From positions 1 to 37,217 of the forward strand of contig DATGCX010000119.1 in NCBI GenBank assembly GCA_035311445.1: a stretch of DNA of 37,217 bases. Direction: 5' to 3'. How positions within the stretch are numbered: the stretch's first letter is position 1; the number at the start of each line of letters is the position of its first letter. Position numbers and translations under genes: made by a program. This stretch comes from JAJPKK01 sp035311445. Its GTDB lineage: Bacteria; Pseudomonadota; Alphaproteobacteria; Rhizobiales; Xanthobacteraceae. The notes beneath the pieces are model-generated. The model did not search any database. It had not been told where the DNA came from and saw only the letters and a program-made list of their open reading frames with translations. Positions 5,918 to 14,930 of this stretch are shown here, one piece after another.

Positions 5918-7441
5918 TCAATGCGCCGCCCCGCAATGCAGGCAGCGACCCACTGGGGGAATGTCTCGGCGCAATGCATGCATCGCCTCGTCGTCGGCAA
6001 GGCCGCGGCAGAAATTCGACACCATCGGCTCGATCCGCTCGGTGAAACGTCGCGCCTGCGCGTTGAGCGCCGAGAGGCGCTCTACCGCCTCCTGGGCCTG
6101 AGCGGCGAGGGCGGCATGGTCGATGCCGAGGGCGCGGCCGCCCGTGACCACCAGCTTGCCGCCGATCAGCACTTTGTCGACCGCGGTGCCGTCCTCGGTC
6201 AATACGAGCTGGTTGGTGGCGTTGTTGAGCGGCATATAGTTGGGGGTGTCGAGGTCGAGGAGGACGAGGTCTGCCTTGTAGCCTTTCGCGATCTTGCCGA
6301 TGAAATCCTGCATGCCGAGGATGTGCGCCGAGCCTTCAGTCGCCATCCGGAACGCTTCCGCGGTGGACACCCATTCCTGTGGCGGCAGGCCGCGGATACG
6401 CGATACGAACGCGGCATAACGCATGGCTTCAAACATGTTCTGGTTGTCGGAGGAGGCCGAGCCGTCGGTGCCGATCCCGACCGTGACGCCATGGCGGAGA
6501 TATTCACGCACCGCGGCGATGCCGGAGCCGAGCCGCAGGTTGGACCCGGCATTGTGGGAGACCTGGGCGCCCTTGCGGGCGAGCAGCGCCATGTCGGTTT
6601 CGTTGATCCACACCGCGTGCGCCGCCGAGAACCACGGCCCAACGATGCCGCATGCGTCCATGGTTCCGGTCATCGACATGCCGGCGAACTTGAAAGAGGA
6701 CGCGGACAAATATTTCGGCTCGCTTATATGCGTCTGCATCGCAAGGCCGTGCTCGCGCGCGACGTCGCGGCATCCGACCATAAATTCGCGAGTGCAATGC
6801 TGCGGAATGGTGGGGGCAATGCCGAGGCGCAAGCGATCGGTCGGATGCGACCAGCGCGCGGCGAGATCGCGCAGCGCCGCGATGGTCGCATCGGCGCCTC
6901 CCATGCGCATGTTGCGGACATGGTCGCGCGCATCGTCCGGCAGGGCATCGATCAGGCCCGGCACCGATTGGTAAAACGTGAGGTCCGCCACCATCGGGGC
7001 GATGACGGCGCGCAGCCCGACCTTGGCGTAGGCGCTTGCCACCGCCTCCATTCCGTCGATCGTCGGCGCTGGGAACTCGAAGAACAGGTCGTAACAGGCG
7101 GTCGACCCTTTCTCCACATGTTCGACCGCGTTGATGAGAGCGGCAAGATGCTTGTGCTCGGTGGCGCGGCTGCCCCCGATCCACGGCGCTGCGTTGAGCA
7201 GATGCTCGAGACTCCACAGATCACCGACGCCCTTGGAGAGGCCGCCATGGCTATGGGTGTGGCCATTGATGAGTCCCGGGATGACCAGGCGCCGGGACGC
7301 ATCAATGATCTCCGCATCGGCGCTCGTGACTGCACCCGGCACGACGAGGTCCACGATGGTGTCGCCGTCAATCACGATATCGCGCAACTCGGCGCGCGGC
7401 GAGTTGCGCGAATGGACGAGGCCGCCGGAAATCACCAGCAT
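5918..7441 (-). CDS. Atz/Trz-type metal-dependent amidohydrolase (507 aa)
   Basis: A member of the amidohydrolase superfamily, in the branch with atrazine chlorohydrolase and 5-methylthioadenosine/S-adenosylhomocysteine deaminase. These enzymes remove an amino group or similar leaving group from a ring with one bound metal ion. Metal and catalytic residues are in place: His61 and His63 in NGHTHSHGG, His238 in QTHISE, His275 in AAHAVW and Asp326 in GIGTDGSASSDN, with SHNAGSNLRLGSG between the last two. The start is the ATG at 7441 with AAGGA 7 nt upstream; the frame is open for 47 codons before it, but these lie in a REP-like repeat. The C-terminus ends in RCLHCGAAH, an unusual cysteine pair that could bind metal. 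The substrate cannot be told from sequence. It reads towards sorA but is 266 bp away, so joint control is uncertain. Confidence 0.85.
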   Translation of the reverse strand: MLVISGGLVHSRNSPRAELRDIVIDGDTIVDLVVPGAVTSADAEIIDASRRLVIPGLINGHTHSHGGLSKGVGDLWSLEHLLNAAPWIGGSRATEHKHLAALINAVEHVEKGSTACYDLFFEFPAPTIDGMEAVASAYAKVGLRAVIAPMVADLTFYQSVPGLIDALPDDARDHVRNMRMGGADATIAALRDLAARWSHPTDRLRLGIAPTIPQHCTREFMVGCRDVAREHGLAMQTHISEPKYLSASSFKFAGMSMTGTMDACGIVGPWFSAAHAVWINETDMALLARKGAQVSHNAGSNLRLGSGIAAVREYLRHGVTVGIGTDGSASSDNQNMFEAMRYAAFVSRIRGLPPQEWVSTAEAFRMATEGSAHILGMQDFIGKIAKGYKADLVLLDLDTPNYMPLNNATNQLVLTEDGTAVDKVLIGGKLVVTGGRALGIDHAALAAQAQEAVERLSALNAQARRFTERIEPMVSNFCRGLADDEAMHALRRDIPPVGRCLHCGAAH

Positions 7442-7557
7442 GAGGGTGTCCTTGTTGTTTGGAGACAAGTGGCCGGGAGCACCGCTTACCGCCTTGGTGG
7501 AGGACGCGCAACGGCAACTACGAGCGCGTTCGGTGAGATCGAACCAGCTCTCCGCCG

Positions 7558-7644
7558 TCACGCCCGCACTTGTCGCGGGCATCGATGTCTTTCTTAGGGA
7601 GTGTCAGCAAGCAAGGCGTGGATGGCGGGACTAGCCCGGCCATA
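7558..7644 (-). repeat. Dispersed REP-like repeat, copy A
   Basis: About 87 bp, read on the minus strand, that align with 30936-31026 between nuoJ and nuoK. Shared features are an ATGGCCGGGCT...CCCG hairpin, an ATCCAC word, and a terminal GATGCCCGCGACAAG hairpin with a short GC stem around ACAAG. It lies in the 209-bp gap between the amidohydrolase start and the RND pump stop. Confidence 0.6.
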
Positions 7645-7650
7645 ACGCTA

Positions 7651-10600
7651 CTACTCCGCCGCAGCCTGGTGGGTGATTGCCCGCGGCGGTTCGCGGCGGC
7701 GGCCTCTTCCCAACCAGTGGCTGAGCCTGTCGAGATAGAGGTAGATTACGGGCGTCGTGTAGAGCGTGAGGAATTGCGACACCAGGAGACCGCCGATGAT
7801 GGCGATGCCGAGCGGGCGCCGTAGCTCGGAGCCGGCGCCTTGGCCCAGTGCGATCGGCAGGCCGCCGAACAGCGCCGCCATGGTGGTCATCATAATGGGA
7901 CGAAACCGCAGCAAACACGCTTCGTGAATGGCCTCGAGTGAACTCTTACCTTCGTTACGTTCGGCCTCGAGGGCGAAGTCGATCATCATGATCGCGTTCT
8001 TCTTCACGATTCCGATCAGCAGGATGATGCCGATAAGCGCGATCACGCTGAGGTCATAACCGAACAGCATCAGCATGATCAATGCGCCCACGCCTGCCGA
8101 AGGCAGCGCCGAGAGGATCGTGATGGGATGAATGTAGCTCTCGTAGAGCATGCCGAGCACGATGTAGACGACCAGGATGGCCGCAGCGATCAGGATGGGG
8201 GTCGACGACAACGAGGTCTGGAACGCCTGCGCAGTGCCCTGGAATGAGCCCTGGAGCGTGATCGGCGTCTTCAGCCCCCGCTCGATCGACTGGATGGCCT
8301 GCACGGCCTGGCCGAGCGAATATCCCGGTGTTACGTTGAACGACAATGTCACCGCCGGAAACTGGCCCTGATGATTCACAGTTAACGGTTGGACTTTGTT
8401 GGTGAGGTGCGCGACTGTGGTCAATGGAACCCGTGAGCCGTTGCTGCTTGTAAGATAGATGCGCGACAGTGCGGAGACGTCATTTTGAAACTGCGGCGCC
8501 ACCTCGAGGATGAGTTTACGCTGTTGTGCTGACGTGTAAATGGTAGCGATCTGCCGCTGTCCGAAAGCATCGTATAGCGTCTGGTCGATCAACGAAAGCG
8601 ATAGCCCCAACCGTGACGCGGCCTTGCGGTCGACCTCGACTGCGACGTGCGGTGAAGCGATCTCCTGGTCGGAGGCCACGTCCTGCAGTTCGGGTTGGTC
8701 CTGCATCCGCTGCTGGATGATGGGAGCCCAGTGATTAAGCTCCTCGGAATCAGTGTCGGTGAGGGTATATTGATACTGGGTCCGGGTGAGCCGGCCGCCG
8801 ACTGACACATCCTGCCCGGCCTGCATGAAGAATTTTGCTCCTTGGACCTGCGCTATCTTGGGTCGCAGACGCTGAATGACCTGCTGTGCCGAGACTCCGC
8901 GTTCACTCAGCGGTTTGAGCTGAACGAACATGCGGGCGCTGTTTTCACTCGGATTGCCGCCAGTGGCGCCGGTAAATCCGACGACGCCCGATACAGCTGG
9001 ATCTTTCAGTATGATCTGCGAGAAGTCGTTCTCGATCTCCTTCATCGCCGCGAAGGAGATGTCCTGTCGCGCTTCCGCTTGCCCGAAGATGAACCCGGTG
9101 TCCTGTTCGGGGAAAAATCCCTTGGGAATGTAGACGTAGAGCGCGCCGGTGGCGACGATCAGCGCCAGCGTGGCGGCGAGCATCCAAGGCTGATGCCGGA
9201 ACACCCATCCGAGCCCGCGATCGTAACCCCGAACGCCCCATGTCCAGAACACTTCGGCGGCCCGATTAAAGCGCCCCCGACCGTGCTGACTTTCGCGCGT
9301 CAGGAACAGCGAGCACATGACCGGAGTAAGGGTGAGAGAGATGAAACCCGAGACCAGGACCGCGGTGGTGACCGTAAGGGCGAATTCCCTGAACAACCGG
9401 CCGACGATACCGGCCATGAAGATCAGCGGGATGAAAACCGCGACCAGCGAGAGCGTGATCGAGACAATGGTGAATCCGATCTGGCCCGCGCCCTTGAGCG
9501 CTGCCTCGAACGGCCGGTCGCCCATTTCCAGATACCGGACAATATTTTCGATCATGACAATCGCGTCGTCGACCAGGAACCCGACCGCGATGGTCAGGCC
9601 CATCAGCGACAGATTGTCCACGCTGTAGCCGACCGCATACATCACCCCGAAGGTTCCGACGAGGGACAGCGGAACGACCACGCTCGGGATGACAGTGGCC
9701 CAAAAGTTGCGCAGAAAGAGAAAAATCACGACAACGACCAACGCGATCGTGAGCAGTAACGTGAGTTCGACATCCTGGACCGACGCGCGGATGTTTTCAG
9801 ATCGGTCGGAGACGAGCTGGACGTGGATCGACGGCGGAAACGACGCCAGCAGCGTCGGCATCATCGACTTGATCTTGTCGACCACCGCGAGGGTGTTAGC
9901 GCCGGCCTGGCGACGGACCAGCAGCAGTTCGCCTTGCTTGCCGTTGAACCAGGCACCGGTCCGCGGCAGCTGCGAGGAATCGATGACCTGTCCGATATCC
10001 GATACTTTCACCGGCGCGCCGTTGCGAAACGCCACGATTACGTCGCGGAACGATTGCGCGTCGAACAGCTGGTCGTTGGTATCGAGGGTGATCTGCTGGT
10101 GCTCGTTTTCGAGGTTGCCCTTGGGCTCGTCCAGCGTCGCACCATTTAGTGCGTTGTGGACATCCTCCAATCCGATTCCGCGCGAAGCCAGCGCAAGCGG
10201 GTTCACTTGCACGTGCACGGCATACTGCTGCTGCCCGGCGATATCGACCTGGGAAACGCCACTGACCGCGGACAGTTTCTGCGCCAGGATGGTGTAGGCG
10301 TAATCGTCTACCCGATAGATCGGCAGCGCGTCCGAGGACACCGCATAGATGAGGATGGCTCGTTCCGCCGGATTGGTCTTTCGGTAGGTCGGCGGATTGG
10401 GCAGGTCCTTCGGCAGCAGCCCGCTTGCAGCGTTGATCGCGGTCTGCACGTCGCCGGCGGCGCCGTCGATGCTGCGGCTCAGTTCGAACTGGAGCGTGAT
10501 GCTCGTCGATCCCAGACCGCTGGTCGAAGTCATCTCGGTGAGGCCCGGGATGGCGGCGAACTTTTGCTCGAGTGGCGTTGCCACGGAGGAAGCCATGGTG

Positions 10601-10770
10601 TCGGGGCTTGCCCCTGGAAGTTGAGCGCTCACCGTGATGGTCGGAAAATCGACCGTAGGAAGGGCCGCGACGGGCAGCAGTTGATACGAGGCGACGCCAA
10701 AGACCAGAATGCCAGCCATCAGCAGGGATGTCGCGATCGGCCGGCGGATGAAGACCTCGGATATGTTCAT
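7651..10770 (-). CDS. RND efflux pump inner-membrane transporter (1039 aa)
   Basis: A full-length resistance-nodulation-division transporter of the hydrophobe/amphiphile efflux type, close in form to MdtB/MdtC/MuxC. These trimers sit in the inner membrane and push drugs, metals or lipids out, powered by protons. The start at 10770 gives the classic opening ISEVFIRRPIATSLLM. The proton-relay pair of aspartates is visible in TM4 as GFLVDDAIVMIENI. The two halves each carry a large periplasmic loop, and the C-terminal half ends with the usual FRPIMMT and a five-helix bundle. The upstream in-frame extension to 11076 is the shadow of the fusion-protein gene. The start codon overlaps the stop of the upstream membrane fusion protein gene as ATGA, so translation is coupled. 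No outer-membrane factor or regulator is nearby, so the pump probably uses a shared channel. Substrate unknown. Confidence 0.95.
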   Translation of the reverse strand: MNISEVFIRRPIATSLLMAGILVFGVASYQLLPVAALPTVDFPTITVSAQLPGASPDTMASSVATPLEQKFAAIPGLTEMTSTSGLGSTSITLQFELSRSIDGAAGDVQTAINAASGLLPKDLPNPPTYRKTNPAERAILIYAVSSDALPIYRVDDYAYTILAQKLSAVSGVSQVDIAGQQQYAVHVQVNPLALASRGIGLEDVHNALNGATLDEPKGNLENEHQQITLDTNDQLFDAQSFRDVIVAFRNGAPVKVSDIGQVIDSSQLPRTGAWFNGKQGELLLVRRQAGANTLAVVDKIKSMMPTLLASFPPSIHVQLVSDRSENIRASVQDVELTLLLTIALVVVVIFLFLRNFWATVIPSVVVPLSLVGTFGVMYAVGYSVDNLSLMGLTIAVGFLVDDAIVMIENIVRYLEMGDRPFEAALKGAGQIGFTIVSITLSLVAVFIPLIFMAGIVGRLFREFALTVTTAVLVSGFISLTLTPVMCSLFLTRESQHGRGRFNRAAEVFWTWGVRGYDRGLGWVFRHQPWMLAATLALIVATGALYVYIPKGFFPEQDTGFIFGQAEARQDISFAAMKEIENDFSQIILKDPAVSGVVGFTGATGGNPSENSARMFVQLKPLSERGVSAQQVIQRLRPKIAQVQGAKFFMQAGQDVSVGGRLTRTQYQYTLTDTDSEELNHWAPIIQQRMQDQPELQDVASDQEIASPHVAVEVDRKAASRLGLSLSLIDQTLYDAFGQRQIATIYTSAQQRKLILEVAPQFQNDVSALSRIYLTSSNGSRVPLTTVAHLTNKVQPLTVNHQGQFPAVTLSFNVTPGYSLGQAVQAIQSIERGLKTPITLQGSFQGTAQAFQTSLSSTPILIAAAILVVYIVLGMLYESYIHPITILSALPSAGVGALIMLMLFGYDLSVIALIGIILLIGIVKKNAIMMIDFALEAERNEGKSSLEAIHEACLLRFRPIMMTTMAALFGGLPIALGQGAGSELRRPLGIAIIGGLLVSQFLTLYTTPVIYLYLDRLSHWLGRGRRREPPRAITHQAAAE

Positions 10771-11924
10771 CGGGAACCGCCCGCTGTCGTATCCGCTGCC
10801 TGCCGCGGGCCCGATAAGGCGACCTTGGCGCCATCGGTCAGTCGGTATTGACCGTTGACCACGACGCGATCGCCCGCCCCGAGGCCTTCCTGGATGACCG
10901 CGCGGCCGTCCTGTGTCGTGGCAACAGCAACGCTGCGCCGCTCCACCGACTCGTCGGGTTTGATGACGTAGACGTAGGGACCATCGGGACCCTGCATTAC
11001 GGTTTGCGCCGGTACCGTGACGGCGTTCTCGCGGGTCGAGAGAATTAGCCTGGCGTTTACGAATTCGCCGGGCCAAAGCCGCTCGTCGGCGTTGGCGAAT
11101 GTCGCCTTCAAACGGACGGTGCCGGTTGCGACGTCGATCACATTGTCGATCAGGGTCAGCTTGCCGGTCGACAGCTGGGTCTTGTCATCGCTCGCATAGG
11201 CGATAACGTCGAGCTGGTGCTTGGCCCGATTCTGCCGGATCTGGTCCAGAAATTCCTGCGGGACGGTAAAACTCACGAAAACTGGCTTGATCTGCGCGAT
11301 GGTCACAAGCGTTGTGTTCTGACTCGCCTGCACGATATTACCCGGATCCACAAGACGGGCGCCGGTGCGTCCATCAATCGGTGAGCGAATTTGCGCATAG
11401 TCGAGATTGAGCTGCGCGATGTCGATGAGCGCCTGATCTGCGGCGACCGCGGCTTGAAGCTGTCCGACCGTTGCTTTCTGGTTATCGTAGGCCTCCTGGG
11501 TCTGCGTCGCTGACGCCAGCAGCTTGGCATAGCGGTTGAGCACCAGTTGTGCGGCCTGCAGTTGCGCCTCATCCTTGCGCTTGTTGGCTTGAGTCTGTGC
11601 CAGCGCCGCCCGGAAAGGCCGGGGATCGATCTGGAACAACAGATCGCCAGCCTTGACGTCCTGGCCCTCGGTAAAGAACACATCGGTGATCTGTCCATCG
11701 ACGCGCGTCTTCACGGCGACGTTCTTATAATCCTGCACAGTGCCGAGACCGGCGACAAGGACCGGAACGGGTTCGGTCGTTGCCTCTCCGAATGTCACTG
11801 GAATGGGTGGGGGCGCGGACTGCTGTCCGCTGGCGGGGTTCCGCGCGGCAATCAAATGCCAGGCCGTGATGCAGCCGACGACGATGATGATCACCACGAC
11901 ACTGGCGAAAATGCTTTTCTTCAC
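10767..11924 (-). CDS. RND pump periplasmic adaptor (membrane fusion protein)
   Basis: The adaptor that joins the RND transporter to an outer-membrane channel. It has an N-terminal membrane anchor (IFASVVVIIIVVGCITAWHL) and a lipoyl/barrel-sandwich segment VKTRVDGQITDVFFTEGQDVKAGDLLFQIDPRPF. An alpha-hairpin rich in Gln and Ala follows, then the second lipoyl half QIRSPIDGRTGARLVDPGNIV and C-terminal beta domains. I favour the GTG at 11924 (385 aa), since GGAG lies 8 nt upstream and the anchor follows at once. An in-frame ATG at 11972 would add 16 residues (401 aa) but has no ribosome site. Its stop overlaps the start of the transporter gene (ATGA). The 446-bp region upstream, to the next gene at 12370, should hold the promoter of this two-gene operon; I saw no clear -35/-10 pair there. 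Confidence 0.9.
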   Translation of the reverse strand: MKKSIFASVVVIIIVVGCITAWHLIAARNPASGQQSAPPPIPVTFGEATTEPVPVLVAGLGTVQDYKNVAVKTRVDGQITDVFFTEGQDVKAGDLLFQIDPRPFRAALAQTQANKRKDEAQLQAAQLVLNRYAKLLASATQTQEAYDNQKATVGQLQAAVAADQALIDIAQLNLDYAQIRSPIDGRTGARLVDPGNIVQASQNTTLVTIAQIKPVFVSFTVPQEFLDQIRQNRAKHQLDVIAYASDDKTQLSTGKLTLIDNVIDVATGTVRLKATFANADERLWPGEFVNARLILSTRENAVTVPAQTVMQGPDGPYVYVIKPDESVERRSVAVATTQDGRAVIQEGLGAGDRVVVNGQYRLTDGAKVALSGPRQAADTTAGGSR

Positions 11925-11972
11925 GCCTCTCGCTCCACGGATGAACACGGACGAATCATCGCTCAATTTCAT

Positions 11973-12369
11973 AGAATCGGACTCGCGCAGGCGCCGACAC
12001 CGCCGATTTACGGGTCAACGCTGCTGCCAGCGCCTCGTTTCGTCAGGCGATCCGGGCTCATCCCCAGGCACAATCTCGTTGGTTCCCTTCCGGTTCCCAG
12101 GTCGCAGAAGCGGGGTAAGTCCGCGGATTTTTGCAGCGCAACCGGCAGCTAGTTCGCCGACATTGCCGCAACATTTCGGTGACGTGAAATATCGTTCATC
12201 GAGAGGGTGATCGCGCAATCGTGAAAGGGGGCCCTGTCGAATTTCCGAGTAACGGAAACCAACACCGCAGTTTTACCAAGACAGGACGCGCCGGGTTGCA
12301 GATTTCGAAAATGATACGGCGGCGCGTAAAATAAAGAGGTTGCTCGGCAATGGGCCCACGATGGACAGG
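11973..12369. other. Gene-free stretch upstream of the RND operon
   Basis: No supported gene lies here. A 67-codon frame at 12015-12218 on the minus strand has no ribosome site or family features. The region separates the RND operon from the split membrane-protein gene, which reads in the same direction, so it should contain the promoter of the pump. Confidence 0.4.
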
Positions 12370-12672
12370 CTAAACGATGCCCGCGCGGGTCAGCTCGAAC
12401 ACGATCCCGAGCGCTGTGAGGCCGAACGCCACGGCGGCAAGGGGCAACAAGACCTCGACCATGGCGGTTGAAGCCTTTTCCCGGTCCGTCCAGGTTGCGA
12501 ATTGACCGCGCATCCAGTTGCCCAATGTTTCCGGAGTTTCCTTGGCCGCATTTTCGTCGGCGATGTCCGCTTGGCTTGCGTCTTCGCGGGTCGCGTTGCG
12601 CTGCGCCACCACGCTGGCACGCAACAACACTGAGGGAATCCCGACCGCCATCAGCACCAGCACGCTGATCAT
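12370..12672 (-). pseudogene. C-terminal part of a small membrane protein split by a tandem duplication
   Basis: This 100-codon frame is the back part of a membrane protein whose front part is at 12669-12839. It begins MISVLVLMAVGIPSVLL, the second half of a membrane helix, followed by a hydrophilic middle (ATREDASQADIADENAAKETPE), a WTDREKAST segment and a final helix VLLPLAAVAFGLTALGIVFEL. Its ATG overlaps the TGA of the front frame as ATGA, so restart of translation could still make it. Removing one 23-bp repeat joins both frames into one of 148 residues (447 bp including stop). The family is not known to me. Confidence 0.7.
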
Positions 12673-12698
12673 AGCAGCACCAGCACGCTGATCATAGC
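12652..12698. repeat. Perfect 23-bp tandem duplication causing a frameshift
   Basis: Bases 12653-12675 and 12676-12698 are identical 23-bp units, and one more base (12652 and 12675) also matches. The unit length is not a multiple of three, so it breaks the coding frame. The lack of any mismatch suggests a recent slip event. Confidence 0.9.
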
Positions 12699-12839
12699 GA
12701 ATGCGAGCTTCGTATAGCTTTCATCATTGAACAGCAGCCATGCTGCCACCACGAACCATATCAGCAGTCCAGCCGCGGCTCGATGGACCATTGGATGAAG
12801 TTGATCGGTGACTCTGTCTGACGACGGAGGTTTGCTCAT
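12669..12839 (-). pseudogene. N-terminal part of the same split small membrane protein
   Basis: This 56-codon frame starts at the ATG at 12839, with AAGGA 8 nt upstream; an earlier ATG at 12902 lacks such a site. It encodes a polar start, one membrane helix (AAGLLIWFVVAAWLLF) and the first half of a second helix (YTKLAFAMISVLV). It then runs into the duplicated bases and stops as LVLL. Without the 23-bp duplication the reading frame would continue into the 12370-12672 frame. It may be a true null allele or may still give two peptides by coupled translation. Confidence 0.7.
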
Positions 12840-13122
12840 GGGGCTGTCCTTACATCGTGTATCGTGGTTTGCGTAATCATCCTCGCCGCTATGCCATCGC
12901 ATGCTGACGTTTCAATGCAACATGGTCTTGTTTGGTCCCATGTGCTGCGCTCGTGCGGCGATCAATCGCAGCACAGCCAGCGTTGTCTCAAAAAAAATTA
13001 ATGCATGGGACAGGTCAACGTAACGTTCGGGAATTATTGGAAAGCCATCTGAGCGTGATCACGTCTCACAGAGCAGAAAAACACACCTCACCACCCGCGG
13101 CTTTGCGGACCTGGTCGAGAAG

Positions 13123-14442
13123 GTGAAACCAGCCGTCATTTCGGTGCGGGTCCGGCTCGGCGCGCAATCGAGTGCGATGAAACAGGATGACGACAACGCG
13201 GCGCCGTTCCGACGGGGCTCCCCGTTCGAAAGGTTCTTCCGGCAATTCGGCTTCGAGGACATGCCAAACCGGCGGTTCGGAATGCCGCAGGCAGGACCGC
13301 GAACGGCTGCAGAAGGTTCCGGTTTCTTCATTTCAGCTGACGGCTATGCGGTGACTAATAACCATGTGGTTGACAACGCCAAGACCGTGCAGGTTGTCAC
13401 CGATGATGGCAGGACGCTGTCGGCCAAGGTCGTCGGCACCGACTCCAACACCGACCTTGCGCTGATCAAGGTTGACGGCAACAACTTCCCGTTCGTGAAC
13501 TTCGCTGATCACGAGCCGCGTATTGGCGACTGGGTGGTGGCGGTCGGCAATCCGTTCGGCCTCGGTGGAACGGTGACGGCTGGCGTCGTATCGGCACGCG
13601 GGCGCGACATCGGCTCCGGCGTGAGCGATTTCATCCAGATCGATGCGCCAATCAACCGCGGCAATTCGGGCGGGCCGACCTTCGACATTGACGGCAATGT
13701 GATCGGCGTCAATACAGCGATCTACTCGCCGTCCGGCGGCTCGGTCGGCATCGGCTTCGATATTCCGGCCGACACCGCCAAAATGGTGGTTGCGCAGCTG
13801 CAGCGGCACGGGCACGTGACCCGAGGCTGGATGGGCGTACGCATCCAAGCGGTCACGTCCGAGATCGCCGATAGCCTCGGTCTCAAGAAGGTTCAAGGCG
13901 TCATCGTTGACGAACTGCAGCCGGGCAGCCCCGCCGCCAAGGCCGGCATTGTCGCAGGAGACGTGATCACCGCAGTCGACGGCAAGGACAGCCGCGATCT
14001 CGCCCGCCGGATCGGCTCGACGGCGCCGGGTACGTCGGTCAAGCTCAGCGTGCTCCACAACGGCTCTGACAAGACGATGTCACTCACCCTTGGTGAGTTG
14101 CCAGATCAGCGCCAGGCCAGCACCGGCACCGAGGAGCATGAAAATGGAACGGCCGACGGCGCGCCGCGACTTGGCCTCACGCTGGCTCCGGGGAGCGATA
14201 TAGACGGGCTGGGCAGCCAAGGAGTTGCAGTCGAGGCTGTAGATCCCGACGGACCTGCGGCGCAGCACGGCATCAAGGAGGGTGATGTTATTCTTGATGT
14301 CGGTGGCAAAGCAGTCTCGAAGCCTGCAGATGTGCGCCGGCAGCTCGCGGAGCTGCACAAGGAAGGCAAACACACCGCGCTGCTGCGGATGAAATCTGAC
14401 GACGGAACAAAGTTCATCGCCGTTCCGCTCGATCATGCGTGA
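13123..14442 (+). CDS. DegP/HtrA-type serine protease without a recognisable signal peptide
   Basis: A Do-family protease-chaperone that normally degrades misfolded periplasmic proteins. The trypsin-like domain has the full triad: His81 in TNNHVVDN, Asp111 in SNTDLALI and Ser182 in RGNSGGP. Two PDZ domains follow (around GWMGVRIQAV...GDVITAVDGKD and GVAVEAVDPDGPAAQHGIKEGDVILDVGGK). The GTG at 13123 is the only usual start before the catalytic domain, and it has no good ribosome site. The in-frame bases before it (13096-13122) still read RGFADLVEKV, which is family-like, but a stop at 13021 follows upstream with no ATG, GTG or TTG between. The signal peptide expected in this family is therefore missing. 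The gene may be 5'-truncated, use a rare start, or contain a sequence error. The catalytic part is intact (439 aa from the GTG). Confidence 0.8.
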   Translation: MKPAVISVRVRLGAQSSAMKQDDDNAAPFRRGSPFERFFRQFGFEDMPNRRFGMPQAGPRTAAEGSGFFISADGYAVTNNHVVDNAKTVQVVTDDGRTLSAKVVGTDSNTDLALIKVDGNNFPFVNFADHEPRIGDWVVAVGNPFGLGGTVTAGVVSARGRDIGSGVSDFIQIDAPINRGNSGGPTFDIDGNVIGVNTAIYSPSGGSVGIGFDIPADTAKMVVAQLQRHGHVTRGWMGVRIQAVTSEIADSLGLKKVQGVIVDELQPGSPAAKAGIVAGDVITAVDGKDSRDLARRIGSTAPGTSVKLSVLHNGSDKTMSLTLGELPDQRQASTGTEEHENGTADGAPRLGLTLAPGSDIDGLGSQGVAVEAVDPDGPAAQHGIKEGDVILDVGGKAVSKPADVRRQLAELHKEGKHTALLRMKSDDGTKFIAVPLDHA

Positions 14443-14512
14443 TCGGGCCAAGAGGTGTGCGTCCGGCGACCACCGTTGAACGTGACGCTGCGTCCTCTAG
14501 CTTGGGAAAAGG

Positions 14513-14540
14513 CCCCTCTCCCCGCAACCGGGGAGAGGGG
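14513..14540. repeat. REP-like hairpin after degP-like gene
   Basis: CCCCTCTCCCCG (14513-14524) and CGGGGAGAGGGG (14529-14540) form a perfect 12-bp stem with a CAAC loop. This form is common in Rhizobiales genomes. It lies about 70 bp after the protease stop, in the 215-bp gap before the next gene, and may end transcription from both sides. Confidence 0.6.
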
Positions 14541-14657
14541 TCGATTGCCTCGCGGGCAGGATATAACTGAACCACACGGCGGTTGCCGCACGGTGCTGAT
14601 CGCGCCATGCCGCTATCTGCGCTCTAAATCTTCTTCGGACGGGCCGCGCTAGATCCG

Positions 14658-14930
14658 TCAATTGCGGCGCTTCCCTGCTGTCGTTTCCGCTGGACCGTGG
14701 CTGTCGCGGGTTTCATGTGAACGTTGACTGACAAAATGTATCCGATCAGCGGCGAAATTTACCAGACTCTCATAGCTGGTATGCCCTTGTGCCGCGGCCT
14801 TCAGAATGCACTCGGCAAGATAGGCCTTTGTGGCCGGAGTTGAACATTCTAGTGGCACTCTCGCCATGACCTCTTCAAGTGCATTTCTCATGACTTGGAC
14901 AAGTTGGGGGTCGAAACTCGGCATGGCCAT
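14658..14930 (-). CDS. Small soluble protein of unknown function (90 aa)
   Basis: A 90-residue soluble protein starting with AMPSFDPQLVQVMRNALEEVM. It resembles a short helical protein often left as hypothetical in Bradyrhizobium-type genomes (a recollection, not a search). The start at 14930 has AGGGA 7-8 nt upstream; the longer frame to 15110 reads through the repeat at 15075-15124 and is not likely. Residues 1-65 look helical (PATKAYLAECILKAAAQGHTSYESLVNFA), and the last 25 are polar and probably loose. No signal or membrane segment. Function not known. Confidence 0.6.
   Translation of the reverse strand: MAMPSFDPQLVQVMRNALEEVMARVPLECSTPATKAYLAECILKAAAQGHTSYESLVNFAADRIHFVSQRSHETRDSHGPAETTAGKRRN

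Noticed and set aside
5921..7597. Plus-strand frame of 558 codons
   Set aside because: Exact antisense shadow of the amidohydrolase gene, rich in Arg, Gly and His as such shadows are in GC-rich DNA.
12015..12218. Minus-strand frame of 67 codons upstream of the RND operon
   Set aside because: No ribosome site, no family-like stretch; lies in the likely promoter region.
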